The position numbers were made by a program, and so were the translations under genes. Under the pieces are notes generated by a model. That model ran no database searches and was not told where the DNA came from. It saw nothing but the letters and a program-made list of their open reading frames with translations. From assembly GCF_012848855.1 (NCBI RefSeq), contig NZ_CP051630.1:3017501-3081500 (forward strand): DNA of 64,000 nt, in the 5' to 3' direction. Positions 1 through 8,274 of the stretch are shown here, piece after piece. The stretch comes from Pyruvatibacter mobilis (GTDB lineage Bacteria; Pseudomonadota; Alphaproteobacteria; CGMCC-115125). Numbering within the stretch: position 1 is the first letter of the stretch; every line of letters starts with the position of its first letter.

Positions 1-241
1 TGCCGTTGCCGACGCAGGTGTCCACGACGATGCGGGTCGATGGTGTCTCGATGAGCAGCGCGTGGATCGCGGCGATGATCATGCCGTCATCAGTGGCCCA
101 GTGGGGCCGCAGCCAGTCGATCTGCTTCACCGCATCCGGATAGGCCGCCTCCACCATGGAGCCCTCGCCGCCGCCGGGCATCGGCCCCTCATATTCCACG
201 ATCCGCGTGATCGTGATGTCACCCACCTTCCATGTCTGCAT
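1..241 (-). CDS. MBL-fold metallo-hydrolase, N-terminal part
   Basis: Only the first 80 codons are in the window; the gene runs off the left edge. The protein begins MQTWKVGDITITRIVEYEG and continues to VVDTCVGNG, the first beta-strands typical of metallo-beta-lactamase-fold hydrolases (strand, 'IETPSTRIVVDTC' strand, then the loop leading to the zinc motif). The HxHxDH zinc motif lies outside the window, so catalytic competence cannot be judged. It is transcribed leftward, downstream of acs on the same strand and separated from it by a long hairpin. The substrate is unknown. Confidence 0.75.
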   Translation of the reverse strand, partial: MQTWKVGDITITRIVEYEGPMPGGGEGSMVEAAYPDAVKQIDWLRPHWATDDGMIIAAIHALLIETPSTRIVVDTCVGNG

Positions 242-333
242 GGTGCGTCCCGTCCTGTCCCTGCTCACTCTTGCGTGATTGTTGAGGGACATGTGGGGAG
301 CGCTGAGCGGCTGCGCAAGTTGTGAGGCGGGAA

Positions 334-374
334 GAGGCACGCACCGGCCGGCCCGGTGCGTGCCTCGATTTTTT
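334..374 (-). terminator. Hairpin directly after acs
   Basis: A perfect 14-bp stem (334-347 with 353-366) closes a 5-nt loop right after the acs stop codon. A run of six T (369-374) follows on the + strand and overlaps the acs stop. On the acs (-) strand the stem is followed only by a weak pyrimidine stretch. The position fits acs transcript termination, but the T-run orientation is better for rightward transcription, so it may work both ways. Confidence 0.55.
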
Positions 375-2325
375 ACGCGCTCTTGCCGCCGAGATTCTGG
401 CGGTTGTCGATCAGGTCATCGACGACGCCGGGGTCGGCGAGGGTGGAGGTGTCGCCGAGATTGGAGAAATCGTCCTCAGCGATCTTGCGCAGGATGCGGC
501 GCATGATCTTGCCGGAGCGGGTCTTGGGCAGGCCGGGCGCCCATTGCAGGAGGTCGGGTGAAGCGATGGGGCCGATCTCCTTGCGCACCCACTGGACGAG
601 CTCCTTCTTGAGGTCGTCCGACGGGTCCTGGCCCTGCTTGAGCGTCACATAGGCATAGATGCCCTGGCCCTTGATGTCGTGCGGGTAGCCGACGACGGCA
701 GCTTCCGCCACCTTCTCATGCGCCACCAGCGCGCTTTCGATTTCCGCCGTGCCCATGCGGTGGCCGGAGACATTGAGCACGTCATCGACGCGGCCGGTGA
801 TCCAGTAATAGCCGTCCTCGTCCCGGCGGCAGCCGTCGCCGGAGAAGTACTTGCCTTTGAACTGGCTGAAATAGGTCTCGAAGAAGCGCTTGTGGTCGCC
901 ATAGACCGTGCGCATCTGGCCGGGCCATGAATCCGCGATGCACAGATTGCCGGAGGTGGCGCCGTGCAGCGGGTGGCCGTCATTGTCCACCAGCACGGGT
1001 TCCACGCCGAAGAAGGGCCGCGTGGCGGAGCCGGGCTTCAGGTCGGTCGCGCCGGGAAGCGGTGAAATGAGGATGCCGCCGGTCTCCGTCTGCCACCAGG
1101 TGTCAACGATGGGGCAGCGCTCATCGCCCACCACCTTGTGGTACCAGAGCCAGGCTTCCGGGTTGATCGGTTCCCCCACCGAGCCGAGCAGGCGCAGGCT
1201 CTTGCGCGAAGTCTTTTTCACCGGCTCGTCGCCTTCGCGCATCAGGGCGCGGATGGCGGTGGGGGCGGTATAGAAGATGTTGACGTTGTGCTTGTCGCAG
1301 ACCTGCCAGCAGCGCGATGAATCCGGATAGGTGGGCACGCCTTCAAACATCAGCGTCGTCGCGCCATTGGCCAGCGGGCCATAGAGGATGTAGCTGTGGC
1401 CGGTCACCCAGCCCACATCCGCCGTGCACCAGTAGATGTCGCCGGGCTTGTAGTCGAAGACATATTGATGGGTCATCGACGCATAGACGAGATAGCCGCC
1501 GGTGGTGTGCAGCACGCCCTTGGGTTTGCCGGTGGAGCCGGACGTATACAGAATGAACAGCGGGTCTTCGGCGTTCATTTCCTCGCACGGGCATTCATGG
1601 TCCACCCGCCCGGCTACCTCGTGATACCAGACATCGCGGCCCTCCTTCATGGTGACGGCGCCGCCGGTGTGTTCGACCACGATGACGCTTTCAACGTCCG
1701 GGCAGCTATCAAGCGCGTCGTCGGTGTTTTCCTTGAGCGGGATCGGGCGGCCGCCGCGTACGCCTTCATCAGACGTGATGACGAAACGGCTGTCGCAGTC
1801 CTGGATGCGTCCGGCCAGCGCGTCCGGCGAGAAGCCGCCGAAGACCACCGAGTGCACCGCGCCGATGCGCGCGCAGGCGAGCATGGCGTAGGCCGCTTCG
1901 GGGATCATCGGCATATAGATGGTGACGCGGTCACCCTTCTTGACGCCCTGATCCTTCAGCACATTTGCGAAGCGCTGCACGTGGTGGTGCAGCTGGGTGT
2001 AGGTGATTGTCTGGTCGACGGACGGGTCGTCGCCCTCCCAGATGATCGCCACCTCGTCGCCCTTGTCCTTTACATGGCGGTCGACGCAGTTGTAGCAGGC
2101 GTTGAGCGTGCCATCCTCGAACCAGCGGATATGCAAATCGCGCTGGTTGTAGGAGACGTCCTTCACCTTGGTGTAAGGCTTGATCCAGTCGACGCGCTTG
2201 CCGTGCTCGGCCCAGAACCCCACCGGGTCCTTGATCGACTGCTCGTACATCTCGGTGTATTTCGCGTCGTCCACATAGGCGGACTTGGCCCAGTCGGCGG
2301 GGACTTTGATTAGCTGGTCGGACAT
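373..2325 (-). CDS. acs: Acetyl-CoA synthetase (AMP-forming)
   Basis: 650 aa, the usual length for Acs. It activates acetate to acetyl-CoA through acetyl-AMP in the cytoplasm. The adenylate-forming core motif [11 protein letters not shown] is near residue 262. The C-terminal [11 protein letters not shown] motif carries the lysine (about K606) that is catalytic for adenylation and is acetylated in characterised Acs enzymes. The start is supported by GGGAG six bases upstream. It stands alone, with a hairpin after the stop. It would feed two-carbon units to the TCA/glyoxylate cycle, in keeping with the beta-oxidation-type genes elsewhere in the window. Confidence 0.97.
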   Translation of the reverse strand: MSDQLIKVPADWAKSAYVDDAKYTEMYEQSIKDPVGFWAEHGKRVDWIKPYTKVKDVSYNQRDLHIRWFEDGTLNACYNCVDRHVKDKGDEVAIIWEGDDPSVDQTITYTQLHHHVQRFANVLKDQGVKKGDRVTIYMPMIPEAAYAMLACARIGAVHSVVFGGFSPDALAGRIQDCDSRFVITSDEGVRGGRPIPLKENTDDALDSCPDVESVIVVEHTGGAVTMKEGRDVWYHEVAGRVDHECPCEEMNAEDPLFILYTSGSTGKPKGVLHTTGGYLVYASMTHQYVFDYKPGDIYWCTADVGWVTGHSYILYGPLANGATTLMFEGVPTYPDSSRCWQVCDKHNVNIFYTAPTAIRALMREGDEPVKKTSRKSLRLLGSVGEPINPEAWLWYHKVVGDERCPIVDTWWQTETGGILISPLPGATDLKPGSATRPFFGVEPVLVDNDGHPLHGATSGNLCIADSWPGQMRTVYGDHKRFFETYFSQFKGKYFSGDGCRRDEDGYYWITGRVDDVLNVSGHRMGTAEIESALVAHEKVAEAAVVGYPHDIKGQGIYAYVTLKQGQDPSDDLKKELVQWVRKEIGPIASPDLLQWAPGLPKTRSGKIMRRILRKIAEDDFSNLGDTSTLADPGVVDDLIDNRQNLGGKSA

Positions 2326-2575
2326 GGTTGCTCCCTGATCCCGTAAGGGGGTGCGGGAGGCGGGGCGTCATCACGCCCCCGTGTCGTTCTCAGCCGTCCC
2401 AACCCCGAACATCTTGTTGGCCCGCATTCTGGTGCCCCGACGCCTGCCGGGCAAGGGCAGGCGGGTTGCGGTGGGTCAAAAAGTGCGGCCGTCAGCGTTG
2501 CGCAGGTCGGTTCCCACTCCTCGATGGGGAGGGCCGGGGCGGCGGGTATTTGCTAACTCCCCACAGCCCTTCTTC

Positions 2576-2606
2576 TGTCATTCCGCGATCAAGTCGCGGG
2601 GTGACA
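2576..2606. repeat. Palindromic repeat, TCAAG loop
   Basis: The inner palindrome CCGCGA-TCAAG-TCGCGG (2583-2599) is enclosed by TGTCA/TGACA (2576-2580 and 2602-2606). It belongs to the dispersed family with a constant CTTGA/TCAAG loop and variable GC-rich arms. Confidence 0.6.
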
Positions 2607-2672
2607 GTAGTGGGGGTGGCTGGGTGTGAGGCCGAAACAAGTCGCCCTCAACCGCCCCACCACCACCGCTGT

Positions 2673-2693
2673 CCCTCCGGCTTGACCGGAGGG
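2673..2693. repeat. Palindromic repeat, CTTGA loop
   Basis: Perfect 8-bp arms CCCTCCGG/CCGGAGGG around CTTGA. The same 21 bases recur at 6012-6032, and an inverted-loop version is at 5788-5808. Intergenic, so likely a REP-like element. Confidence 0.7.
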
Positions 2694-2735
2694 TCTCCGG
2701 GTGGGGGACGACAGCCTGACCGCCCGCACATACCT

Positions 2736-4031
2736 TCAGCCCTTCGAGACCGCCGCGATCTCCGCATCACTCAACCCGGCGTCTCGCAGCACAGCTTCCG
2801 TGTCCACGCCCAGCGCCGGCGGGTGGTGCCTGTGCGTCGCGGGTGTTTTTTCAAAATTCACCGGCTGTTTCATGGCCACATAGGTGCCTTCCTGCGGGTG
2901 GTCGTAGTGCTCGAAGAAGCCGATCGACTGCAGATGCGGGTCGCTGGTCACGTCGTCCAGGCGGTTCACGCGCATGGCGGGGATGTTCTTTTCCTTCAGC
3001 AGGTCGATCCATTCCTCGCTGGTGCGGGTCTGGGCCACTTCCTCCACCAGCGCGTAGAGCGCCAGCACGTTCTGGGTGCGGTTCTGGTAGGTGTTGAAGC
3101 GGTCGTCTTCCTGCAACAGGCCCTTGCGGCCGCCGAGCTCGAAGAAATCATCCCACTGGCGGTCCGAATACGGAACAATCGACAGATAGCCGTCCTTGGT
3201 CTTGAAGGGACGCCGGTTGGGGTTGAGCACGCGGGAATAGCCGTAGCCGCCGACCGGCGGCTCGAAGCAGTGGCCGTAGAGGTTCTCGCTCATGGTGAAG
3301 CTGGTGAAGCATTCCAGCATCGGCACTTCGACGAACTGGCCCTCGCCCGTCCGCTGCTTGTGATAGAGCGCTGCCAGCGTCGCATAGACCATGTGCAGGC
3401 CTGTGGTCTTGTCGGCGACGAGGCTCGGCAGATAGGCGGGGCGCTCGAACTGTTCGCCCTCAAGCCCTGCGCGCTGGTTGACGCGCGGCAAGAGGTCGGT
3501 GCCGCCGGAGGCTGCCTGGATCAGGTCATCATAGGCCTGCAGCCCGCCATAGGCGCCGTCCTTGCCGAAGCCTGCCGCGTGCACATAGACGATCTCCGGG
3601 TTGATCTTCTTGACGCTGTCATAGTCTATCCCCAGCCGCTCCATGCCCGCATAGCGGATGTTGGAAGCAAAGACGTCGGCGTCCTTGATGAGGGTACGCA
3701 GTGCTTCGCGCGCCTCTTCCCTCTTGAGGTCGAGCATCACCGAGCGCTTGTTGCGGTTGTACGTCATGAACAGCGGGCCCATGCCGGGGCCCTTGGGTGA
3801 CTTGCCGCCCCAGCGCAGGATGTCGCCGCCGGGGGAGCCTTCCGCCGTCGGTGCCTCGATCTTGATCACCTCGGCCCCGAGATCACCCAGGATCTGCATG
3901 GCATAGGCGCCGAGCACCACGGAGGTGCAGTCGACGATCTTCACCCCGGCGAGCGGGCCGGTGTTTTCGGTGTCAGGCGATTTGGTGGCGGTCATGGGAT
4001 GCGGGTCCGTTTCTTCAGGTGGCGGGTTCAT
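2736..4031 (-). CDS. CaiB/BaiF family CoA-transferase
   Basis: 431 aa. The start of the fold is seen in GPLAGVKIVDCTSVVLGAYAMQILGDLGAEVIKIE (residues 27-62), followed by the NRNKRSVMLDLKREE stretch, both hallmarks of class III CoA-transferases. These move CoA between carboxylic acids or catalyse racemisation at the CoA-ester level. The substrate cannot be read from sequence. The ATG used here overlaps the stop of the upstream GNAT gene (ATGA), suggesting translational coupling. A second ATG 12 codons on (3995, MTATKSPD) is an alternative start; neither has a strong ribosome-binding site. Confidence 0.9.
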   Translation of the reverse strand: MNPPPEETDPHPMTATKSPDTENTGPLAGVKIVDCTSVVLGAYAMQILGDLGAEVIKIEAPTAEGSPGGDILRWGGKSPKGPGMGPLFMTYNRNKRSVMLDLKREEAREALRTLIKDADVFASNIRYAGMERLGIDYDSVKKINPEIVYVHAAGFGKDGAYGGLQAYDDLIQAASGGTDLLPRVNQRAGLEGEQFERPAYLPSLVADKTTGLHMVYATLAALYHKQRTGEGQFVEVPMLECFTSFTMSENLYGHCFEPPVGGYGYSRVLNPNRRPFKTKDGYLSIVPYSDRQWDDFFELGGRKGLLQEDDRFNTYQNRTQNVLALYALVEEVAQTRTSEEWIDLLKEKNIPAMRVNRLDDVTSDPHLQSIGFFEHYDHPQEGTYVAMKQPVNFEKTPATHRHHPPALGVDTEAVLRDAGLSDAEIAAVSKG

Positions 4032-4471
4032 GGCCAGCTATAGCGCGCATCCGGACATTTTTCCTCATTGGATTGTCCGTCCGTGAGGCCGACGCAGCGG
4101 AAGCCATGGGATTCGTAAAACGCACGGGCCGGCGCATTGCTCTGGAACACCCACAAGCTCAATCCTTGCGGGCAGTACGCCATCACATGGGCCAGCAGGG
4201 CCGCGCCGATGCCGCGGCGGTGGTGGTCGGGATGCACATAGAGGTGGGTGAGCCAGCCATCGGCATAGGCTGCGACCCCGGCAAGGGTGCCGCCGAGTTC
4301 CGCCACCGTCACGGTGTTGTCCGGCAGCATCGACCGGGTGATGAACGCAAGGTCGTCCTCCGCCGTGTGAATGTCCGGCACACCGGGCATGGCCCGGCGC
4401 GCGGGCGTAAACGCGCGGGCAATGGCGGCGGCGTCATCCGGGATGGCGGGGCGCAGGAGGATCTCTGACAT
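4028..4471 (-). CDS. GNAT family N-acetyltransferase
   Basis: 147 aa from the ATG at 4471 (MSEILLRPAIPDDAAAIA). It has the GNAT fold with the acetyl-CoA-binding motif A seen as LYVHPDHHRRGIGAALLAHV (R/Q-x-x-G-x-G/A) and the C-terminal FYESHGFRCVG. The start at 4471 has AGGAG upstream in the mRNA direction; a longer reading to 4537 would run into the divergent neighbour. The stop overlaps the next start as ATGA, so it likely forms an operon with the CoA-transferase. The acceptor substrate is unknown. Confidence 0.85.
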   Translation of the reverse strand: MSEILLRPAIPDDAAAIARAFTPARRAMPGVPDIHTAEDDLAFITRSMLPDNTVTVAELGGTLAGVAAYADGWLTHLYVHPDHHRRGIGAALLAHVMAYCPQGLSLWVFQSNAPARAFYESHGFRCVGLTDGQSNEEKCPDARYSWP

Positions 4472-4517
4472 GGGGCGATTTGCCGTCAGGGCGCCTGATG
4501 GGTCAAGCTTGGGCGTT

Positions 4518-5012
4518 ATGACCCGATCGCCCGACATACGGATTGCGGACCCGGATGATGCGCTGATGGCGCAGGCGCATGATCTGTTGCGGCAGCATTG
4601 GGGAGACAGCGTCGTGTCGCTCGGCCGGGCGGTCGATCCCTATACCCTGCCGGTCAGGGTCGCCCTGGCGGGGGATGATTTTGCGGGCTGTGCTGCCTAT
4701 CTCATTGAGGATGACGAGCTTGAGGTCGTTGCCCTTGCGGCGACAGGGGCTGTACGGGGCGCCGGCCGGGCGCTGATGGCGGACATGTTTGATGTCGCGC
4801 GGGGTGTGGGGTTGCGGCGGGTAAAGCTTGTGACCACCAACGACAATCTGCGCGCCATCGGCTTTTATCAGATCATCGGCATGCGGATCGCGCGGGTGGG
4901 GATCAACGCCATTGACGCGGCCCGCAGGCTGAAACCGCAGATCCCGATGACGGGCGAGAACGGAATCCCGATCCGCGACGAAATCGAATTCGAATATCTC
5001 ACAAGGAGCTAG
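4518..5012 (+). CDS. GNAT-like acetyltransferase
   Basis: 164 aa, starting MTRSPDIRIADPDDALMAQ. GNAT features are VRGAGRALMADMFDVARG (acetyl-CoA loop, degenerate) and NDNLRAIGFYQIIGMRI. It is divergent from the GNAT at 4471 with only 46 bases between the starts, so the two probably share a promoter region. The gene ends five bases before the creatininase-like gene, and its last codons contain that gene's AAGGAG ribosome-binding site, so the two are likely co-transcribed. Substrate unknown. Confidence 0.8.
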   Translation: MTRSPDIRIADPDDALMAQAHDLLRQHWGDSVVSLGRAVDPYTLPVRVALAGDDFAGCAAYLIEDDELEVVALAATGAVRGAGRALMADMFDVARGVGLRRVKLVTTNDNLRAIGFYQIIGMRIARVGINAIDAARRLKPQIPMTGENGIPIRDEIEFEYLTRS

Positions 5013-5017
5013 GCCCC

Positions 5018-5764
5018 ATGCTGCTGCACCATTCCACCTGGCAGGAAATCGACGCCTATCTCACGCGCTCGAAAGCCATCATCATTCCCATCGGCTCGAC
5101 GGAGCAGCACGGGCCGAACGGGCTGATCGGCACGGACGCGCTGTGTCCTGAGATCATCTCGCATGAGGCGCAGAAGGACGCGGACATGCTGGTCGGGCCC
5201 ACCTTCAATGTGGGCTGCGCGCAGCATCATCTGGGCTTTGCCGGCTCGATGACGCTGCGGCCGTCAACGATGATCGCCGCCATCCATGACTGGGTGTCGT
5301 CGCTCGCCGTGCACGGGTTTGAGCGGGTGCTGTTCTTCAACGGCCATGGCGGCAACATCGCCACCATCAATGCGGCATTCTCGGAAATCTATGCGGACCG
5401 TTCGCTTGCTGGTGACGCGTCCAATCGCGGGCCGGTGAAGTGCAAGCTCGACAATTGGTGGGACTACAAGCCCGTCATGGACATGTGCATGAAGACCTAC
5501 GGCAAGAGCCATGGCAGCCACGCCACCCCGTCGGAAGTGGCCGTCACCCAATGGGCCTATCCGGACAGCATCAAGCAGGCGGAGATGTCCCCGCAGATCG
5601 CCCCCAACGGCCGCTACACCGACGCGGCCGACTACCGCGCCAAATTCCCCGACGGCCGCATGGGCTCCGACCCGTCGCTCGCAACGCCCGAAGACGGCGG
5701 CAAGCTGGTGGCGTTGTCGGCCAAGGGACTGCAGGAGAGCTTTGCGAAATTCGCGGCGTCTTAG
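5018..5764 (+). CDS. Creatininase family protein
   Basis: 248 aa, the standard length for the creatininase/creatinine amidohydrolase family. Metal-ligand motifs are present: PIGSTEQHGPN (residues 26-36), GTDAL (40-44) and FFNGHGGN (near 105-112), plus a late SHGSHATPSE. These enzymes are metal-dependent cyclic-amide hydrolases. Homologues include creatininase, MftE and riboflavin-pathway amidases, so the substrate is not settled. An AAGGAG site eight bases upstream supports the start. It follows a GNAT gene in the same unit. Confidence 0.88.
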   Translation: MLLHHSTWQEIDAYLTRSKAIIIPIGSTEQHGPNGLIGTDALCPEIISHEAQKDADMLVGPTFNVGCAQHHLGFAGSMTLRPSTMIAAIHDWVSSLAVHGFERVLFFNGHGGNIATINAAFSEIYADRSLAGDASNRGPVKCKLDNWWDYKPVMDMCMKTYGKSHGSHATPSEVAVTQWAYPDSIKQAEMSPQIAPNGRYTDAADYRAKFPDGRMGSDPSLATPEDGGKLVALSAKGLQESFAKFAAS

Positions 5765-5787
5765 GCGTCCCGGCAAGCGGTAAGAGG

Positions 5788-5808
5788 TCCTCCGGTCAAG
5801 CCGGAGGA
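5788..5808. repeat. Palindromic repeat, TCAAG loop
   Basis: Arms TCCTCCGG/CCGGAGGA around TCAAG; the reverse orientation of the element at 2673-2693. Confidence 0.7.
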
Positions 5809-5840
5809 CGGGCGGGGATTTTTTCACCTACGTTCCGTCA

Positions 5841-5859
5841 CCCCGGACTTGATCCGGGG
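5841..5859. repeat. Palindromic repeat, CTTGA loop
   Basis: CCCCGGA-CTTGA-TCCGGGG, perfect 7-bp arms. An inverted copy lies at 5947-5965. Confidence 0.7.
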
Positions 5860-5946
5860 TCCACTCGCAGACCCGCTTGCCGCAGCGAGCGTCGGACTGT
5901 CAGAGCCGACCAGCCAACGCCATGCCCAATCACACAGGCGAGTAGG

Positions 5947-5965
5947 CCCCGGATCAAGTCCGGGG
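5947..5965. repeat. Palindromic repeat, TCAAG loop
   Basis: CCCCGGA-TCAAG-TCCGGGG, the inverted-loop copy of 5841-5859. Confidence 0.7.
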
Positions 5966-6011
5966 CCGCGGGGTAGTTAAATCACCTGGCCTCATATCCC
6001 CACCACCGTAT

Positions 6012-6032
6012 CCCTCCGGCTTGACCGGAGGG
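6012..6032. repeat. Palindromic repeat, CTTGA loop
   Basis: Identical over 21 bases to 2673-2693, and followed in both places by TCTC. It lies just past the end of the DUF1761 gene and may act as its 3' hairpin. Confidence 0.7.
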
Positions 6033-6056
6033 TCTCTATCGCCTTGCCGTGAGCCC

Positions 6057-6458
6057 CTACTGCCAGCCGCCCAGAATGGCGCCCATGAAGGCGAAGGCTG
6101 TGGCGGCGTGGAGGCCGTCGATCAGCACCAGGCGTTTGTCCGTACCCTGAAAGCTTGCGTTGAGCGCCTTGTTGGCGGTGACGACGCCGATGCCGAGGGC
6201 CACGCCCAGCAGCGCGCCACCGAGCCAGGTCGAGATGCCGGTGGTGACCAGCACGAGTGCGATGGTGAAGGCCATGGCCAGCTGCAGGCCGAAGGCGCCC
6301 GCATAGAGTGCGGGGCTCTGGGTCAGGTCTTCCTGGCTAAGGCCCGCTGCCTCCATCCACGGCTTGGCGAAGACGCCATACCAGACAGCACCGGTGGCAA
6401 AGCCCGCAATGGCTGCGGCCAGCACGGCCAGCCAGTTGATCTGGGACATGAGGTCCAT
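6057..6458 (-). CDS. DUF1761 family membrane protein
   Basis: 133 aa with about four hydrophobic segments (LAVLAAAIAGFATGAVWYGVF; LQLAMAFTIALVLVTTGI; LGGALLGVALGIGVV; DGLHAATAFAFMGAIL). The GAVWYGVFAKPWM stretch near the N terminus is characteristic of DUF1761. Function unknown; inner membrane expected. I chose the ATG at 6458 (MDLMSQ) because a GGGGAGG site lies six bases upstream. The ATG at 6464 would sit directly against that site. Confidence 0.82.
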   Translation of the reverse strand: MDLMSQINWLAVLAAAIAGFATGAVWYGVFAKPWMEAAGLSQEDLTQSPALYAGAFGLQLAMAFTIALVLVTTGISTWLGGALLGVALGIGVVTANKALNASFQGTDKRLVLIDGLHAATAFAFMGAILGGWQ

Positions 6459-6509
6459 TGGCATCCTCCCCCTGTGCCTGCCAACAGTGTGCGCGCCGAG
6501 AAATCAGCG

Positions 6510-6884
6510 TCAGCCGGAAATGATAACCATCCCGTCCTTAACGGCAACGGGGACGGGGATCAGGCGCTTGCCGGTGCAGGGGCCGGAGGTGCACAGCCCG
6601 TCCTCAATGCGGAACAGGGCGCCATGGGTGGAGCAGATGATTTCGTCTTCGGCGAGGGTCAGGAACTTGTCCGCCCATGTCTCCAGCGGGGTGAAGGCGT
6701 GGGGGCACTCGTTCACATAACCGACCACCTTGTCCCCCTGCCGCACGATGAACATGTCGAAGCGTGTGGTGCCTTCGCCGAACAGGAAGCCGCGGGCGCC
6801 CGGCTCGCGGATCTCGTCCAGGGCACACAGGCGCGTGCCGGGGGCGGGGGCGCCGGGGCGGTCTCTGTAGGAAGGCATGGTCAT
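6510..6884 (-). CDS. Rieske [2Fe-2S] domain protein
   Basis: 124 aa, a stand-alone Rieske domain. Cluster ligands are visible as C-P-H (NECPHAF, about residues 59-61) and C-S-T-H (IICSTHGALF, about 83-86), the CxH...CxxH pattern. This size fits ferredoxin-type electron carriers or small subunits of oxygenase/nitrite-reductase-like systems. No oxygenase alpha subunit is adjacent, so the partner is unknown. It starts 16 bases after the GFA gene, which suggests one transcript. Confidence 0.9.
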   Translation of the reverse strand: MTMPSYRDRPGAPAPGTRLCALDEIREPGARGFLFGEGTTRFDMFIVRQGDKVVGYVNECPHAFTPLETWADKFLTLAEDEIICSTHGALFRIEDGLCTSGPCTGKRLIPVPVAVKDGMVIISG

Positions 6885-6900
6885 CGGCCCGGCTCCCGTC

Positions 6901-7392
6901 TCAGCCCTCAGGGTGCCAGGCGGGCGTCATGGCGCGCCAGCGGGCTTCGAGGTCTGTGTCCGTTTCCGGCTGGTGCGGATAGACCAAATCATAGGCCGCA
7001 AGGTCCATATGCGCCTGCTTCGACGACGCCCAGATATGCCCGGCGGGGACCAGCCATTGTGCATCGTCCAGCGTCCCGGCCTTGACGTTCAGCTTGTCGC
7101 CATAGCCGTCGCGCTGATGGGTCAGCCGTGTGCCGCAAATCTCACAGAAGGTGCAGGTCTGGTGACCTCCCTTGGCGATCGGCCGCAGGAACACTTTCGT
7201 GGGGCCGGTGATGTCAAAATCTGCCAGCCTGACCCGCAGGCTCTCGCCGAAGGCGCTGGAGGATTGCGTCTGGCACTCGGTGCAGTGGCACAGATAGAAG
7301 ACCACCGGCGGGCCGGAAATCGTGTAGCGCACCGCGCCGCACTGGCAGCCGCCGGTGAGCGGCAAAGGCGGGGTCTCAAGCGGTGTCATCAT
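6901..7392 (-). CDS. GFA (CENP-V) family zinc protein
   Basis: 163 aa. Zinc-binding cysteines of the glutathione-dependent formaldehyde-activating fold are present: GGCQCGAVRY, LCHCTECQ and FCEICGTRL. Members are mostly uncharacterised; some bind glutathione adducts. The start is placed at the ATG pair 7389/7392 (MMTPLETPP) because GGAGGG lies five bases upstream; the ORF could extend to 7413. It is in a run of small leftward genes (EVE, GFA, Rieske, DUF1761). Confidence 0.87.
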   Translation of the reverse strand: MMTPLETPPLPLTGGCQCGAVRYTISGPPVVFYLCHCTECQTQSSSAFGESLRVRLADFDITGPTKVFLRPIAKGGHQTCTFCEICGTRLTHQRDGYGDKLNVKAGTLDDAQWLVPAGHIWASSKQAHMDLAAYDLVYPHQPETDTDLEARWRAMTPAWHPEG

Positions 7393-7431
7393 CCATGCCC
7401 TCCGGTGAGACATTATCCGCAGGCGGATGGC

Positions 7432-7848
7432 CTATTTCAGCCCGCCCATCTTGCAGATCTTCTTCCACTCCGCGGCCGTCACCGGCTGGACGGAGAGGCG
7501 GGAATTGTTGACCAGCACCATCTCTTCAAGGCCCGGCTCGGCCTTGATCTCGGCAAGCGTCACAAAGCGCGGCATGGGCTCAACGGCCTTGAGCTGCACC
7601 ATGCCGAACTTGCCTTTGGCGTCGGTCGGGTCGGGCACGTGTTCGCCGATCACCTCGACGATGCCGACGATCTGCTTCTCATTCACCGAGTGGTAGAAAA
7701 AGCCCTTGTCGCCAATCTTCATCTCTTTCATGAAGTTGTTGGCCATGTAGTTGCGCACGCCGTCCCATTCGGTGCCCTTGGCGCCGCATTTCACCTGGTC
7801 GTCCCAGGACCATGTTCCGGGTTCGGACTTGTAAAGCCAGTACGCCAT
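7432..7848 (-). CDS. EVE domain-containing protein
   Basis: 138 aa, the full EVE/PUA-like domain: MAYWLYKSEPGTWSWDD at the start, then WDGVRNYMANNFMKEMKIGD and FFYHS. Relatives bind modified cytosine in DNA or modified RNA (thymocyte nuclear protein 1 family). It sits 18 bases after the YciI gene. The tsaD-gpsA-YciI-EVE neighbourhood is, as I recall, frequent in alphaproteobacteria. Confidence 0.9.
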   Translation of the reverse strand: MAYWLYKSEPGTWSWDDQVKCGAKGTEWDGVRNYMANNFMKEMKIGDKGFFYHSVNEKQIVGIVEVIGEHVPDPTDAKGKFGMVQLKAVEPMPRFVTLAEIKAEPGLEEMVLVNNSRLSVQPVTAAEWKKICKMGGLK

Positions 7849-7866
7849 TGTTTCTTCTCCCCAGCG

Positions 7867-8145
7867 CTAATTGCCCAGCAGGAACTTCCAGGCGCGGATG
7901 TCCACGCGCGCGAACAGGCCGGCCAGCTGGTAGGGGTCGTCCGCCTGCAGCGTCTCGGCCTCGTGGCGGGTGGCGACGTCGATCACCAGGAAGGAGCCTT
8001 CCATGTGCTCGCCCGCGTCATCGGTGAACGGGCCGCCCAGCTTCACCTTGCCGGTTTCCGCCCAATATTTGAGATGCGCGTCGCGGTTGGCGAGGCGCAG
8101 ATCCTCGCTGTCGGGTTTGTCGACGCAGTAAAGGGCGTAGAGCAT
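7867..8145 (-). CDS. YciI family protein
   Basis: 92 aa, beginning MLYALYCVDKPDSEDLR. The dimeric alpha/beta YciI fold is indicated by NRDAHLKYW (conserved His) and by GPFTDDAGEHMEGSFLVID and DDPYQLAGLF. Biochemical role unknown. The ATG at 8145 matches the family start; an upstream extension to 8238 has no family support. Likely part of the gpsA-YciI-EVE transcript. Confidence 0.9.
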   Translation of the reverse strand: MLYALYCVDKPDSEDLRLANRDAHLKYWAETGKVKLGGPFTDDAGEHMEGSFLVIDVATRHEAETLQADDPYQLAGLFARVDIRAWKFLLGN

Positions 8146-8274
8146 GGGTCTGGTCCTTGGTGTTCTTAGTGTGGGACTGAGGCGGTGACGCGGTTGATAG
8201 TCGGGCGGCAAGATGGGCGAGCCGTTGCAAAGGCGCAAGCGCGGCGCGGGGTATCGGCGTGCGAAAAGACGTGA

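Larger units (their letters stand above)
2326..2735. other. Intergenic region with palindromic repeats
   Basis: About 410 bases between acs and the CoA-transferase gene, both leftward. No convincing ORF. It holds two short palindromes with CTTGA/TCAAG loops (2576-2606 and 2673-2693), of the same type as those at 5788-6032. The acs promoter should lie in its left part; I could not place it confidently. Confidence 0.6.
5765..6056. other. Intergenic region with four palindromic repeats
   Basis: About 290 bases between convergent genes. No gene is seen. It is filled by four CTTGA/TCAAG-loop palindromes (5788-5808, 5841-5859, 5947-5965, 6012-6032). The middle two are inverted copies of each other and could pair over about 125 nt. 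Confidence 0.7.

Noticed and set aside
334-374. Rightward terminator for an unseen gene before acs
   Set aside because: The T-run is on the + strand, but no + strand gene precedes it. Placement right at the acs stop fits a hairpin for acs better.
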